In this document: piece by piece, positions 12,098 to 23,130 of the stretch
Numbering within the stretch: position 1 is the stretch's first letter
Layout of the letters: each line of letters opens with the position of its first letter
Assembly: GCA_006384855.1 (NCBI GenBank)
Contig: VCJN01003121.1
Location: forward strand, 79,002 to 143,001
Length of the DNA: 64,000 nucleotides
Source of the DNA: Tetraselmis striata
Taxonomy: Eukaryota; Chlorophyta; Chlorodendrophyceae; Chlorodendrales; Chlorodendraceae
Direction of reading: 5' to 3'
Position numbers and translations under genes: made by a program
The notes under the pieces: model-generated
Seen by the model: the letters and a program-made list of their open reading frames with translations, nothing else
Told to the model about the DNA's origin: nothing
Database searches by the model: none

Positions 12098-12673
12098 ACC
12101 CGTTGCAGGAGTGTGGAATCCAGAGAGCCGCAAGGATCAATCGTAGTAGTCGCTACATTGTACAGCCCGCCGGGTCCGCCAACCCGCCGACGGACCGGGG
12201 CCCGGCGTCCGTCGACGGACGGGCGGTGAGGCGGACGGGCGACGGTCGTCTGGCGTCCGGCGACGAACGAACAACGGCGTCCGGCGTTCGGGTCCGGTCC
12301 ACGCGGCGGGCTCGGCGCTTCGCGCCACGCCCGTCCCGTAGTCGGCGAGTCGGCGACGACCGGCCCGATCGGCGGCGGCCGGGCGGCCGGCCGACCGATA
12401 CCCGTACCGGTACCGTGGTACGGGTAGTCAGCAGGGTAGCGTGCTGACGGTGATTTTGGTCTGCGCGGAATTATTACGAAAATTTAACGTTTACATTGTC
12501 GATCTATCTTATAATATATGCGAAACCGTTCCGAAAGTCGGCGACACACAGACAGACAGACTCACAGACACCTCGTATTTAAAAATATTAAAGAACAAGA
12601 AAGGATTATACCCGTTGCAGGAGTGTGGAATCCAGAGAGCCGCAAGGATCAATCGTAGTAGTCGCTACATTGT
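12098..12673 (+). repeat. 64-bp direct repeat flanking a GC-rich insertion
   Basis: Identical 64-bp copies lie at 12098-12161 and 12610-12673, offset 512 bp. The interval carries the GC-rich dispersed repeat whose second full copy starts at 22677. Both 64-bp copies contain TAGTCGCTAC (12147 and 12659). The right copy abuts the retroelement fragment that starts at about 12675. Confidence 0.85.
12147..12560 (+). repeat. Dispersed repeat family A, copy 1
   Basis: Starts TAGTCGCTACATTGT, then a GC-rich block built on GTCCG/GACGG words, then an AT-richer part with the word CTATCTTATAA and GACAGACAGAC. The same order and orientation recur at about 22677-23130. A partial GC-rich copy lies at about 16740-16930. 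No coding capacity is credible. It is probably a non-autonomous element. Confidence 0.7.
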
Positions 12674-12674
12674 C

Positions 12675-13619
12675 ACCGATTTCCTGGCGGAGCTTTTGCA
12701 CGACCCCGACCCCATGGCAGCGGAGGTGCGTGGCTACCTTGAGCGAGGATGCAGTGGCCAGGGCACGCACCAGGCTTCACCTCCCCACTCGGTTGAAGGG
12801 AGCTGGCTACCGCCGCATGGCTACCGTTCGTGATGCCGCCTTTATCGGCTGCATGAATGCCATCCTCCCAAGGTTCCTGACTAGGAACTCCGGCACCAAC
12901 ACCCCCACCCCTGGTTTCTTTGACCCACAGCTCGGGTCCGTACTTGGCCGAGGCAGCTTCAACGCAACTTCTTCCGCCTGCCGGTATGACCACTTCCTCA
13001 ACGATGGTCATGGGTCGGACAGCTACACCGCGGAGATGTGCGGGGCGTGGGGCCGCCTCCAAGCGGCTACTGCTGGCCATCTCGGTGACGCGGATGCGCG
13101 CGTGATGGAGCGGGAAGTGGAGGTTGCGCCGGGCTCGCAAAAGGAGCTGACGGCTTTTCTAGACCAAGCCAACAACTCTCGGCTTCAAAATGAGGTGTGC
13201 GCTCTCCATGTCATATGTAGGGAACGGATCTTGTTCAACCAGCTCGGCGCGGCGTCAGGCATGTGGACAATGGCCATCCCCACCGCGCGGACGGTCATGA
13301 TTCCGCATGAGATGCGGGAGGTCGCTGCCGGGTACTTCTTTCTACCTAGCCCATGCTTGGCCCCGATGGTTGGGAGCCAGCAGATCATTCTGCCCTCGAC
13401 GGAGCACAACCCCGTCACTGTTGACCTATACGGCGACGCGCTCGTGGACCTCCCGGCGCCTGAAGACGCTCACCGGCGTGTACGGCACGACGCTATCGCA
13501 AATGCCTTCCGCGATCACTGTGTTCACGACCTAGGTATCGCTGTACGGCGGGAGGTGGATGACTTGTTCCAGCAGGCAGTGCCTCTCGGCAACACCGTAC
13601 ACTGTGAGATTCAGATGTG
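12675..13619 (+). pseudogene. Retroelement fragment: post-reverse-transcriptase C-terminal region
   Basis: An open frame of about 315 codons with no start of its own. It carries features typical of the region after the reverse transcriptase in algal non-LTR-type elements: an early RLHLPTRLKGAGYR-like block, a Leu/Asp/Gly segment around VDLYGDALVDL, and RRVRHDAIANAF shortly before the end. No reverse-transcriptase or endonuclease catalytic domain is present, so this is a 5'-truncated copy. The open frame suggests a fairly recent insertion. Family assignment rests on remembered block similarity and needs a profile search. Confidence 0.5.
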
Positions 13620-14307
13620 ACATACGGGTGACGAAGCACTACTACTAGCGACTATTATTTATCCGTGAAGGCTGCTGCTGGTGGCGGCACGTCCATCCAG
13701 TTACGTGCGAGTACATCCGGCGTTATTGCCGGCGGGCGATAAATCTTTTTTGTAATCATGCTGGTAGTCGTACCAGCCCGGTGACGTGTTACATGGCACT
13801 GGCGTATAAGGTACAAGGTTGTCCGTGTAGTACCGGGTAGTACGCGATATATTTATTAAGTCGGTACCGGGTATCTAGTACGAACCCGGGCGCGATGACG
13901 AGTCGTCATGTGGATAACTACGACTATTAGTACATGGGAGCGCAAATCGCAGCCGTACGTATTTGGTAACAGTGGGGAGTTTTGTGTACATTATAGCTAG
14001 TACTGCTGAACGGGCATGCCAGCCGTCCGATCAAAGGTCATCAGATGGGCGGTTTGGCTGCCCTTTTTTGCCAAAGAGTGCTCACGTTACATAAATATTC
14101 GCGAGCGGTTTGCCGAAGAATGTTTGAATTACAATATTCGCGACAGCTGCCGTCGGGGCATGTGGCGGGGGGCGCGGGGGGGGGGGGGGGGGGGGGGGGA
14201 GGCGGGCGGGCGTGGTCCCCCCGCCGCCCCCCCCCCCCCCCCCCCCCCCCCCCGCTGCCCGCCGCTCCCGCCGGGGTAGTGAGGTAAGGGGGGTAAGGGG
14301 GCGGGGG
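13620..14307. other. Non-coding repeat-rich stretch
   Basis: No supported gene. Contains CTAGCGACTA at 13645-13654 (one mismatch to the recurrent 10-mer), several GTACC/GGTACC words, a G run at about 14177-14200 and a C run at about 14229-14254. The two runs face each other and could form a G:C hairpin. Confidence 0.4.
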
Positions 14308-14511
14308 CTACTGCTTGTTCTTGTTCTTGCGTGCCCAGGGGACCCTCCACTTCGACGATCTCGCTACCTCCGCCTCCGCCTCCGACTCCGACTCCGACTC
14401 CGCGACCGTCAGTTTCTTACCTCGGCGCTTCTTCACTGGCCTCTTCCGCTTCTTGTCATCCCTCAGTGTCTTCACCACCCCGGGAGGCTGTGCCGTCGAC
14501 GACGCCGCCAT
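14308..14511 (-). CDS. Small basic protein with Lys/Arg and Ser-Glu repeats, doubtful
   Basis: 67 codons from an ATG at 14511. It has nuclear-localisation-like clusters (DDKKRKRPVKKRRGKK) and an alternating Ser/Glu tract. It sits directly downstream of the small gene ending at 14584, on the same strand. Not recognised; it may be the tail of an unmodelled gene or a chance frame. Confidence 0.2.
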   Translation of the reverse strand: MAASSTAQPPGVVKTLRDDKKRKRPVKKRRGKKLTVAESESESEAEAEVARSSKWRVPWARKNKNKQ

Positions 14512-14583
14512 GAGCTTCCTTACCTTGGCGTCGGGACGCCCCCTGTGCCCAGACGCCCACAACAAGCCACAATCGTTTCGCCT

Positions 14584-14850
14584 TTAAGCGGCTGAGGATG
14601 CGGCCTCCTCGGCCACCACGAGTTGCGCCGCTGGCACTGTGGAAGCCTTGGCGTTGAGGTGGGCCTTACGGCGCTCCCGGACGAACCTGCGCGCGGCACA
14701 AGTTAGCCACGAGTGGGTGCGTGCTAATGTGGAGGGTGGAGTGTTTTGTTGCGCGCCCACCTTGTCACGCGTTTCCTCATGTCTTTCTCGTCCTCCTCGA
14801 TGCCGGCGGCGCGGACACGCGAGACAACAAGGCTCGCCGCCCACTTTTGC
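14584..14850 (-). CDS. 3' part of an unrecognised two-or-more-exon gene
   Basis: Two exons join in phase: 14850-14761 (acceptor CTAG, donor GTGGGC) and 14686-14584 (acceptor GCGCAG, stop TAA). The encoded segment is helical and charged (KWAASLVVSRVRAAG ... KRVTRFVRERRKAHLN) and ends in an Ala/Glu-rich tail. No start is visible, so upstream exons beyond 14850 are expected. It lies among repeats, so it may belong to a transposable element. Confidence 0.35.
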   Translation of the reverse strand, partial: AKVGGEPCCLACPRRRHRGGRERHEETRDKVGAQQNTPPSTLARTHSWLTCAARRFVRERRKAHLNAKASTVPAAQLVVAEEAASSAA

Positions 14851-15660
14851 CTAGGGGGCGAGGTCTGCCATGGCGCTGTGAGCGGTGAAGGGGGGGGGGG
14901 CGGCCGAGGTGGAGAAACTAACACCCAGTCGACGACCGCCTTCCGCAGCAGTCAACGACACATCGGAGGCGAGGAGCAGCGCGCCACTACTATTTATATG
15001 CACGTATTGTCAAGAGCTAGTCGGTGCGGCATTGTGTCGGTGTAATTTCGCAATGTTTATTGTTGAAGTAGCACGGCGTAATGAATACGCGGTTTCACCG
15101 AGTGAATCCGGGATAATATGTGCGGTAGGGCGCGCGTATATGCGCGCGACGAATGTGCGCGGATGTGCGCAGCGTTGTGCGGCGGTGTGCACCGATGTTA
15201 ATATAGTGTGAATATTATATCGGCAGTAGACGATCGGGTCTGGCAGCACCGCCCGTGCTTGTAAATAAGCGACAATGGATCACGTCATGCTCCGGTTGTA
15301 CTCCTACACTTCCTCCACTTTGGCGGGTGGGGGGGGGGGGCGGGGGGGGGGGGGGGGTCCTGTCCTTATTACTTGCATCGGTGGACGTGCTGGATATGGA
15401 GGTCACCGGGCACATCGCGTGGTTTCGGAGCAGTTCATTCGCGCCTCCTCCTCTTGTTTGCAATCGTCGCCCTAATCCAATGCAGGGTGAGTAGCGGGAC
15501 ACTGTGCCCCCCCCCCTCCCCCCCCCCCCCCCCCCCCCCCCCGGTTTATGTAAACAAATATCTAGCCGTGCATGCGCCGCAATCGGTACCCAATGAGCGG
15601 GGTATGTGACAGTGGATTCGGAGCAGTGCAAGCATTCCGTGCGTGTGCACAAGCACGTAC

Positions 15661-18165
15661 GACTGGGAATGAGGCGGGGGTTGCGGATGGAGGGCATTGG
15701 CGGTGCATAGAATAGCGTGTTCCTGGGGTTGTGGCTGCATCGGACGCCGTATTCCCATCCATCCGGCACGGAATGTCCGGTTTTCACACATTTGTGTGTG
15801 AATATAGTGTGAATATTACGCGTCTTTTACGCCGGGTGGATGGGCATCCGGCGTCCGATGCACCCCAATTATTTGCAGCACGCTACTCTGTGCACCGCCA
15901 GTGCACTCCGCAAGCCCCGCCTCCACCCGCGTCGGAACCGGTAGTAAGTGTTGTTGTGTGCGCACATCGTGACAACATTACACAGTGGCAAGCAATTGCA
16001 ATTAGCGGTGGATAATGTGAAGGCGTTCTCGAAATCGACAGAGAATGAGGCGGGGGTTGCGGAGTGGATTGGCGGTGCATAGAATAGCGTGTTGCTGGGG
16101 TTGTGGCTGCATCGGACGCCGTATTCCCACCCATTCGGCACGGAATGTCCGGTTTTCACACATTTGTTCCCCTACCTCTTGGGTTGAGCGGAGGAAAAGG
16201 GGAGCCGCGTCCGAAATCGCCTGGAATACGTGAGAATCGATACCGGTTGCAATACGGTTTTATCACGGATTTTTAGGCGTCCGTCCTCCGTCCTCCGTCC
16301 TCCGTCCTCGTGTGCTGCGTCTTCGTGAATGAACCGTCATACGTTCGATCTGTGCTCGTTTGATTTCTAGGCACTCCTACCACAGTCCGTAAAAATCCTG
16401 CGACTAAGACGGATCTATCGTGAATTATACCGGAAACATACTGCAAAAATCACGAATGTCCGTCCTCCGTCCGTCCGTCCTCCCCCATACGCGCTTCGTG
16501 GATGAACCGTCATACGTTCGGTTTTCGCTCGTTTGATTTCACGGTACTGGTACGTGTACGGTGATATTCTGAATGGATGCGCGTGTATTCTAGCCCAGGC
16601 ACGTCATATATTCGTCTAAAACGCCAAAATAACGCGGTACCGCAGCGCGTTTTTACTGCTGAATCAGCAAGCGAGACTATTCAGCGACTATTCCTTACCT
16701 ATACGGTAGTCCAAGTATGATGCTGTAAAAAGGGGTCGCCGCGGTGCGGGGGCAGTCCGCCGACCCGGGGCCCAGCGTCCGTCGACGGACGGGCGACGGT
16801 CGAACGACGGCGTCCGGCGTCCGGTGCCGGTACAGGCGGCGGGCGTGGCGATTCGCGCCGTGCCCGCCCCGTAGACCTGACGACCGGCCCGATCTGCGCG
16901 GCCTCGTGCGGGATGCGGGCCGCCTGTAGGCGGCTTGTACTGTATTGCTGGTCTTGTAGTGCTGTTTTTTTTTTTGGGGGTAATACAACTTTTAGCGGTG
17001 GGTTGGGTACCGGCCTTTTTTGTAATGCACACCAGTAGTCAGCGGCCCGCTTTTACGCGGCTTGCAGATTTAATCTGTTTTACAAAATAATACGTCTCTT
17101 TTGAAAAATAAATTTCTGACAAATCTAACGCTAAAAGCATTATTACCCGGAAACAACAGTATTATTACAAGATCAACACTGCAAGCCGGCTAAAAGCGGC
17201 CCGCATCCCGCACCACGCTCAACCCAAGAGGTAGGGGCACCTCCACAGATCCCCGGCGCGAAGCGCCGCTTAGTGTGTTAATATAGTGTGAATATTACGC
17301 GTCTTTTACGCCGGGTGGATGGGCATCCGGCGTCCGATGCACCCCAATTATTTGCAGCACGCTACTCTGTGCACCGCCAGTGCACTCCGCAAGCCCCGCC
17401 TCCACCCGCGTCGGAACCGGTAGTAAGTGTTGTTGTGTGCGCACATCGTGACAACATTACACAGTGGCAATTGCAATTGGCGGTGGATAATGTGAAGGCG
17501 TTCTCGAAATCGACAGAGAATGAGGCGGGGGTAGCGGAGTGGATTGGCCGTGCATAGAATAGCGTGTTGCTGGGTTTTGGCTGCATCGGACGCCGTATTC
17601 CCACCCATTCGGCACGGAATGTCCGGTTTTCACACATTTGTGTGTTAATATAGTGTGAATATTACGTACGCGTCTTTTACGCCGGGTGGATGGGCATCCG
17701 GCGTCCGATGCACCCCAATTATTTGCAGCACGCTACTCTACGCACCCCCAACGCACTCCGCAAGCCCCGTCTCCATCCGCGTGGGAACCGGTAGTAAGTG
17801 TTAGTTGTTGTGTGCGCACATCGTGACAACATTACACGGTGGCAATTGCAATTAGCGGTGGATAATGTGAAGGCGTTTTCGAAATCGACAGAGAATGAGG
17901 CGGTGCTGGCGGAGTGCATTGGCGGTGCATAGAATAGCGTGTTGCTGGGGTTTTGGCTACATCGGACGCCGCATTCCCACCCATCCGGCACAGAATGTCC
18001 GGTTTTCACACATTTGCGTGTGAATATATTTAGTGTGAATATTACGTACGCGTCTTTTACGCCGGGTGGATGGGCATCCGGCGTCCGATGCACCCCGAAT
18101 CTCACCAACACGCTACTCTGCGCACCCCCAACGCACTCCGCCAGCCCCGCCTCTTTCCGCGCAGG
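15661..18165 (+). repeat. Satellite array (units about 360-370 bp) with inverted ends in each unit
   Basis: Units: a 3' half at 15661-15806, full units 15807-16167, 17286-17641 and 17653-18018, and a truncated unit 18033-18165. Each full unit starts GTGTGAATATTACG and ends with TTTTCACACATTTG. The first and last roughly 55 bases are imperfect inverted repeats (GCATCCGGCGTCCGATGCA versus TGCATCGGACGCCGTAT). Units 3 and 4 share a 4-bp insertion (ATTACGTACG) missing in units 1 and 2. The array is interrupted between units 1 and 2 by the element at 16169-17237. Confidence 0.85.
16169..17237 (+). mobile_element. Insertion element of about 1.07 kb with 22-bp perfect inverted ends
   Basis: The first 22 bases (16169-16190, starting CCCCTACCTC) are the exact reverse complement of 17216-17237 (ending GAGGTAGGGG). 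The element sits in the satellite array at a unit boundary. Inside are two copies of a roughly 60-bp block with ATGAACCGTCATACGTTCG (about 16328 and 16503), GTCCTCC tandem repeats, a partial family-A GC-rich block (16740-16930) and two GCGGGATGCGGGCCGC motifs in opposite orientation (16908 and 17196). There is no coding capacity, so it is probably non-autonomous. Confidence 0.65.
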
Positions 18166-18244
18166 TCCTACGTTCCATTGTATGTATATACATACGTACA
18201 TGCACTGCTCCGAAACCAGCCCAAACTTAATGAGTGCACAAGTG

Positions 18245-18249
18245 TAAAT

Positions 18250-18282
<33 letters not shown>
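18245..18282 (+). repeat. Long G run
   Basis: An almost pure run of more than 30 G just after the satellite array, followed by a GGCGGG-rich patch. It is one of the longest in the window and potentially G-quadruplex-forming. Confidence 0.7.
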
Positions 18283-18283
<1 letters not shown>

Positions 18284-18869
18284 TGTGGCGGCGGGGCATC
18301 CATTCACACATACCCCGGCGATGCATGACAGATATTACATGCCGTGGCGGGTCGCCGGGCCGACCCGGCGGGCCGACCCGGCGGGGGGTGGGGGTCTATT
18401 CAACTACACGTGCGACAGCGTTTCGTGGAGCAGTATATGTGCCCGGCCTCATTTATACCGCCCCCTACCTGCGCTGCATGGTCCACCCCTACGAATTACT
18501 TAGCACAAACCGCCATTACTTAATAGGAACCTAGCACAGCCAGGCTTATATGCCCGCTTTGCCGATCAACTTCTACGCACTTTCCGTCCCTCAACCGCCG
18601 GACATGGGGGTTAAGCCGCCATCCAGCCTCGGCAGTTGCTTAGCCAGACTTGGTATCCCGCACCGTGTCCATGGCTTCGCAGCTCTGCCGCCGGCACACG
18701 CCGAGTCCGGCGCTTGCTGCCGCGGGGTTGCGCACGCATGCACGCACGGTAGTACGCCGCCGACGCCGCCACGCTTACTTCCACCAAAACGCCAGCCGCA
18801 GCTTCGCACGCCGTTCCGCCGACATACGAAACGCACGAATCCCCCCCCCCCCCCCCCCGTCCCCGCGTC

Positions 18870-19760
18870 ATGTATAATATATTCGAGGCGACTATGCGGG
18901 CGCAGCACACGCCGCGGCGTGGGTCGGCGGAGCGGCAGGCGGCGGGAGCCCTAATGGCCGGGCAGTATCCACACCCACACCGGCACCGCCGCTCACCTCC
19001 GACGCGGATGAACCGCCTCCCAAAGGAAACATGCCGGTTGGTGGTAAGCCCAGCAGGCGTGGGGTGCCGGCGCCGGTACCGGTGCGACGGAGCTGTCGCG
19101 TCAGGAACCGCACCGCATGTGGAGCAACACATGGCGGTGCCGGCCCCACCTATGTCTAGGGCCACCTCCTCACAACACCCCGCCACGACGGCGTCGGCCA
19201 CCGCCGACGGCGCCGTTGCGGGGGGGGGCGCCCTGCCAGGCGACGATGATGCGCCTGGTGCGCCGCGTCAGGAGGCGGAGGAGGCCGTGGTCGAGGCGAC
19301 TGATCGGGCTCAGGGGGTTGTCGAGGCGAGCGAGGCTGCGCTCGCGTCACCCGCCCCGCAGCCATCTGCGGGACATGCCGACTTGCTCGTCGCCATGTTG
19401 ACCGGAGCACTACGAGCAGTGGCGGGAGGCGGCCACATGCACTATCATGTGCGTGTCCTGGCCGGACGCCCGTCATGCGTGTACTGCGGCCAACGGACGG
19501 ACTGGGAGTGTTGCTGCGACGGCACCCCGGCTTTGTGCGGCCCCAAGTACCCATGCATGGCGACCCATCAGCGGGCAGTCCCCTGCCCGACCACGGCCAC
19601 GGTGAGGGCGGAGTTCCGCCAGGTCAGGGACGCGTTCCACGACGCGACTCGCGCCGCCGTGTGTGAGGCTTCCGAGAAGGCACGCGCGGCTGGTAGGGTG
19701 CGCAGGGTGAGGCGGCGGACGGCCCAGGAGATGAAGGAGAGCGAGACATGCCGTCAGTGA
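18870..19760 (+). CDS. Transposon-type protein with a C-terminal Cys-rich (zinc-binding-like) motif
   Basis: Open frame of 296 codons, single exon as read. The N-terminal half is low-complexity Ala/Pro/Arg. The C-terminal part has an ordered Cys/His cluster: CVYCG, then WECCC, ALCG, PCMATH, then a basic tail (RVRRVRRR). Such a layout recalls the Cys-rich C-termini of piggyBac-like and related algal transposases, but no DDE core is present in this frame. It faces tail-to-tail with the transposase relic at 19898-21490, so both may derive from one element. The true start is uncertain. Confidence 0.35.
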   Translation: MYNIFEATMRAQHTPRRGSAERQAAGALMAGQYPHPHRHRRSPPTRMNRLPKETCRLVVSPAGVGCRRRYRCDGAVASGTAPHVEQHMAVPAPPMSRATSSQHPATTASATADGAVAGGGALPGDDDAPGAPRQEAEEAVVEATDRAQGVVEASEAALASPAPQPSAGHADLLVAMLTGALRAVAGGGHMHYHVRVLAGRPSCVYCGQRTDWECCCDGTPALCGPKYPCMATHQRAVPCPTTATVRAEFRQVRDAFHDATRAAVCEASEKARAAGRVRRVRRRTAQEMKESETCRQ

Positions 19761-19897
19761 GGTCGGGCGCAATGTCATTGGGCGGGGCACACGGACGTGT
19801 AACACTTGCACTTTGCGCGTACTGCTGGGTTACATCCAGGCGGTGTCACACTATGCAACCGGAAAGGCTGCGTTGCTACTACAAACGATGCTACGCC

Positions 19898-21490
19898 TCA
19901 CTCGGTAGCAACCGCTGCCCCGCCCATCCCACTCGCGTTGGCGCCGCGCTGCCCGGCCGCCGCGCCTTGGCGCCGCGCTGCCCCGGCCGCCGCGCCTTGG
20001 CGCCGCGCTGCCCCGGCCGCCGCGCCTTGGCGCCGCGCTGGGTATCGAGTCCTCCCCTCCCTGGTGAGCGCGTCCACCTGCGCCTTGCGCTCGGGGCCGT
20101 CCTCCTCCGTCACCACATTCTGCAACCCCCACCGCGTGACGAACCACGCAGCTCCTTGCAGGCGCGTGTACATGTGCCCAAGCACCGCCAGTCGCGACAC
20201 CGAACGCACCACCGCTGGGGACGCGAGCTCCTTCTCGGTCATGATCGCCTTCACCCGGGCCTCCTCGAACAGCGGACCGGCGTTAAGAATGGAAAACGTT
20301 TCCATGTGGTGCAAGCAGTCCTCCATGACCCAGCCGGACTGCACCGTCACCTTGCCTGACCCTGCAGTCATGGAGGGGAATGCCGTCACGCCCACGCCCA
20401 CGCCCACGCCCGGGGGGGGGGGGGGGGTGCGGGGGGGTTTACCTTTCGACTTCTTGGACACCGCAAACGAAAGGCGCAACCCGCGTCCAAAATTGCTGGG
20501 TATCGGGACTAAAGCCTGGCGCCGGTCTTCCTGCTTCATAGCTCGGAATCCAATTTGGCCCTGCACGGTGACAAATTTCCTCCAGTAGTCCCTTCCCAAG
20601 CCAAAAACAAACAGGTGGAACGGCGCCAGGGGGAAGAGGTTGACCATGCTGACATAGCCCAGGACCACAGGCACATGGCACACGCCATGGCAGCCATTGT
20701 TCTGCTTGGCCTCCGCGAGCCGGGTTGTGTTGAACGCACGCCGGGCAAGGTGCGTGATTCACTGGACAAGTCATCGCCTTCATGGACGGTTACCAAGCGA
20801 GCATCTCCGTCCGCATCCACAGGGGGGTGCTCCTGGGCAGCCGCCATAGCCTCCACAACCTGCCACGCCGACCGGGCGGGTGCGTGTGATTCCATACAAC
20901 CGCAGTTGAGTGGTGCCACCAGCACGCAGGCCGGGCCCACTCACCTCTGAACGCAGAAGGTCCACAATGGCACCGTCCTCGAAAACAGCGCGCCACTGGG
21001 TCGCCCCGCCGTAGTCCTCCAACACCCACTCGGTAACGACGCCGGTTATCACGCCGTAGTGCCATACTCCCCGGAACTTCCTGGCGATGACCTTCAAGTA
21101 GAAGTCACCGGGATCGCCTTTCCGTATCACGCCCTCATCGGCAGCTTCCACGTACGCCGGCGGCCACGCAGGCGCGTCGATGTCCATACCGTCTTCGCCA
21201 ACGGGGTCCTCCCCCACACCCATCACATCGTCCTCCGAGACTGGCGCCGGCGGGCCGTTTCCGACGGCTGCAGCTACTCCTGCTGCCGCTGCTGCTGCTG
21301 CTGCTTGTAATAAGGCGGCCTTGCGGTGCAACTTAGCCGCACGCTTCAACGAGTGGCTACAGTTCGGGTATTTCCGGAAGTGCCGCTCTCGCGCCGTCCT
21401 TTCACTACTGCCCGTCACGATGCCGTGGCAGTGCCTGCATGTGTACACGCCATTCTTCGACACACTCGATATCCATCCCTCTCCCGGCAT
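19898..21490 (-). pseudogene. Decayed transposase-like gene with N-terminal Cys/His finger
   Basis: Exon 21490-20945 starts MPGEGW and encodes a Cys-x2-Cys ... His-x4-Cys-x-His finger (CRHC ... RKYPNCSH), a poly-Ala/acidic linker and a beta-rich segment (VWHYGVITGVV ... WRAVFEDGAIVDLL) like chromo/Tudor-type folds. Exons 20730-20443 and 20361-19898 join in phase (KKSKG then SGKVTV). They carry GCHGVCHVPVVLGY ... LFVFGLGRDYW and WVMEDCLHHMETFS, blocks I associate with algal DDE-type transposase relatives. Near 20740 the frame only continues if one base is dropped, so the gene looks inactivated. Superfamily not certain. Confidence 0.45.
19935..20041 (+). repeat. 30-bp minisatellite, about 3.5 units
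   Basis: The unit TTGGCGCCGCGCTGCC plus CGGCCGCCGCGCC repeats in tandem. On the - strand it lies in the C-terminal coding part of the transposase relic and reads as Ala/Gly/Gln/Arg-rich repeats. Confidence 0.8.
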
Positions 21491-21970
21491 GCCTGCTGCC
21501 GCGCGCGCGCGGGGGGGGGTGGGGGGGGGGGGGGGGGTTGAGAGTTGGGGTGGATGTAGCCCACCACCGGCAGGGCGCACAAATGCTAGTGCGCGGCTGT
21601 CCGCGCTTGGTTCAGCGGTGAGCGGCGGTGACCGCCAGGCTACCCCGTACTTCATGTGCAGCGTTGTATATGCAGGGATGTGCAGTGACGTGCAGCGATG
21701 TGCGGCGATGTGCAGTGAGTACGTGCAGCCGCCTGTACTTAGCCCGGGTGCTCCGCGTCGGCGGGCGACACGCGAGCCCGCGTGCGCATATCAATTTGAT
21801 GAAATTATGGAAACGAGAAATTCATATAGTACTTTACAGGTCGCGCGCGATAGTCGTCGCTACTCGGTATGAAATCCACGTCCCTCGTCCGTCCCGTATC
21901 GTCCCCGTATGTCGTCGTTCGTCACCAGTAGGGCACACTTGCGTCACATCTGAATCTCACAGTGGTACCC

Positions 21971-22490
21971 ATGGATGAACTCAAGGACCTAGTGCCGGAC
22001 GCAGAGTTCTCCCTTCCGGCGTTCAACGTCGTAACCGGGAGCTATGATCCCGGGAGCTTGAAGTCCACGCTGCTGGAGATCAAGACTATGTGGTACGGGG
22101 TCAAGTACACTTCAGTGCCCCGGGCCACGGCTGTGGATCGGTTTGAGCGCTCCCTGTTGGGCGACATACAACGGGGGTTGCCATCGCGGGATGCGGCGTG
22201 GCACAACACGGAGCCCGGACAGAAGGTAGGGTCCTCTTCGAGACATCCTGGATATGTCGGAGTATACGGGCATGGTCTTCGGCACGGTGGGTGAGGTGAG
22301 CAAGGGGGTGCGCCGTACAGTGCGCGGTATCGCATGCTTGGCTGCGGATCGGGGTGCCCTCTCATCGCGGGGCACTCGGTGCACCACCCGGGCTCACCAA
22401 GAGGCCATGCTCGCAAGAGATTTCCTCGGGGTCCTGAGCTTGGTGGCCGCTCGAGAGCGCGCTCGCTGCCTCATCAGACGGCGCAGATTC
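21971..22490 (+). pseudogene. Retroelement-like coding fragment
   Basis: A frame from ATG 21971 (MDELKDLVPDAEF) runs about 85 codons to DAAWHNTEPGQK. After a frame change it appears to continue as MSEYTGMVFGTVGEVSKG (from 22254). The DIQRGLP ... DAAWHNTEP stretch resembles segments of algal retroelement polyproteins. The shift and the absence of catalytic domains argue for a relic. Confidence 0.3.
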
Positions 22491-22676
22491 GTCTGCCATC
22501 CCGTTGCTGAAGCTGCACAGCACGTCCAAGGATCACCCACACACACACACACACGCGTGCACGCGTGGCCCGGACTCTGGACCGTGTGCGCATCACCCAT
22601 CCATCCCGCCTCATGCGGGATGCGGGCCGCTATTAGGCGGCTTGCTGTGTTGATTTTCTAGTACTGCTTTTTGTAG

Positions 22677-23130
22677 TAGTCGCTACATTGTATGACATTG
22701 TACAGCCCCGCGTCCGCCGACCCGCCGACCCGGGGCCCGGCGGCCGTCGACAGACGGGCGGCGAGGCGGACGGGCGACGGTCGTCCGGCGTCCGGCGACG
22801 AACGAACGACGGCGTCCGGCGTCCGGGTCCGGTCCCGGCGGCGGGCTCGTCGGCGCTTCGCGCCATGCCCGCCCCGTAGACCTTACGATCGGCGACAACC
22901 GGCCCGACCGGCGGCGGCCGGGCAGCCGAGCGGCCGGTACCCGTACCGGTAAAGGCACCTGTGGTAAGCATCAAGTACAGGTAAGCGCGACGGCTATCTT
23001 TGCCAGGGCGGAATTATCACGGAAGCTACAACGGATACATTTGGGATCTATCTTATAACATATGCGAACACGTTCCGAAATTCGGCGACAGACAGGCAGA
23101 CAGACAGAGAGACATACTCACCTCGTAATT
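22677..23130 (+). repeat. Dispersed repeat family A, copy 2
   Basis: Same order as 12147-12560: TAGTCGCTACATTGT, a GC-rich GTCCG/GACGG block, GGTACCCGTACCGGT, then CTATCTTATAA, GTTCCGAAA and GACAGACAGAC. The left flank carries the motif GCGGGATGCGGGCCGC at 22615. Divergence between the copies is moderate. Confidence 0.7.

Noticed and set aside
19898-20147. Pseudo-repetitive Ala/Arg/Gln protein from the 30-bp minisatellite
   Set aside because: Treated as the expanded tail of the transposase relic, not as a separate gene.
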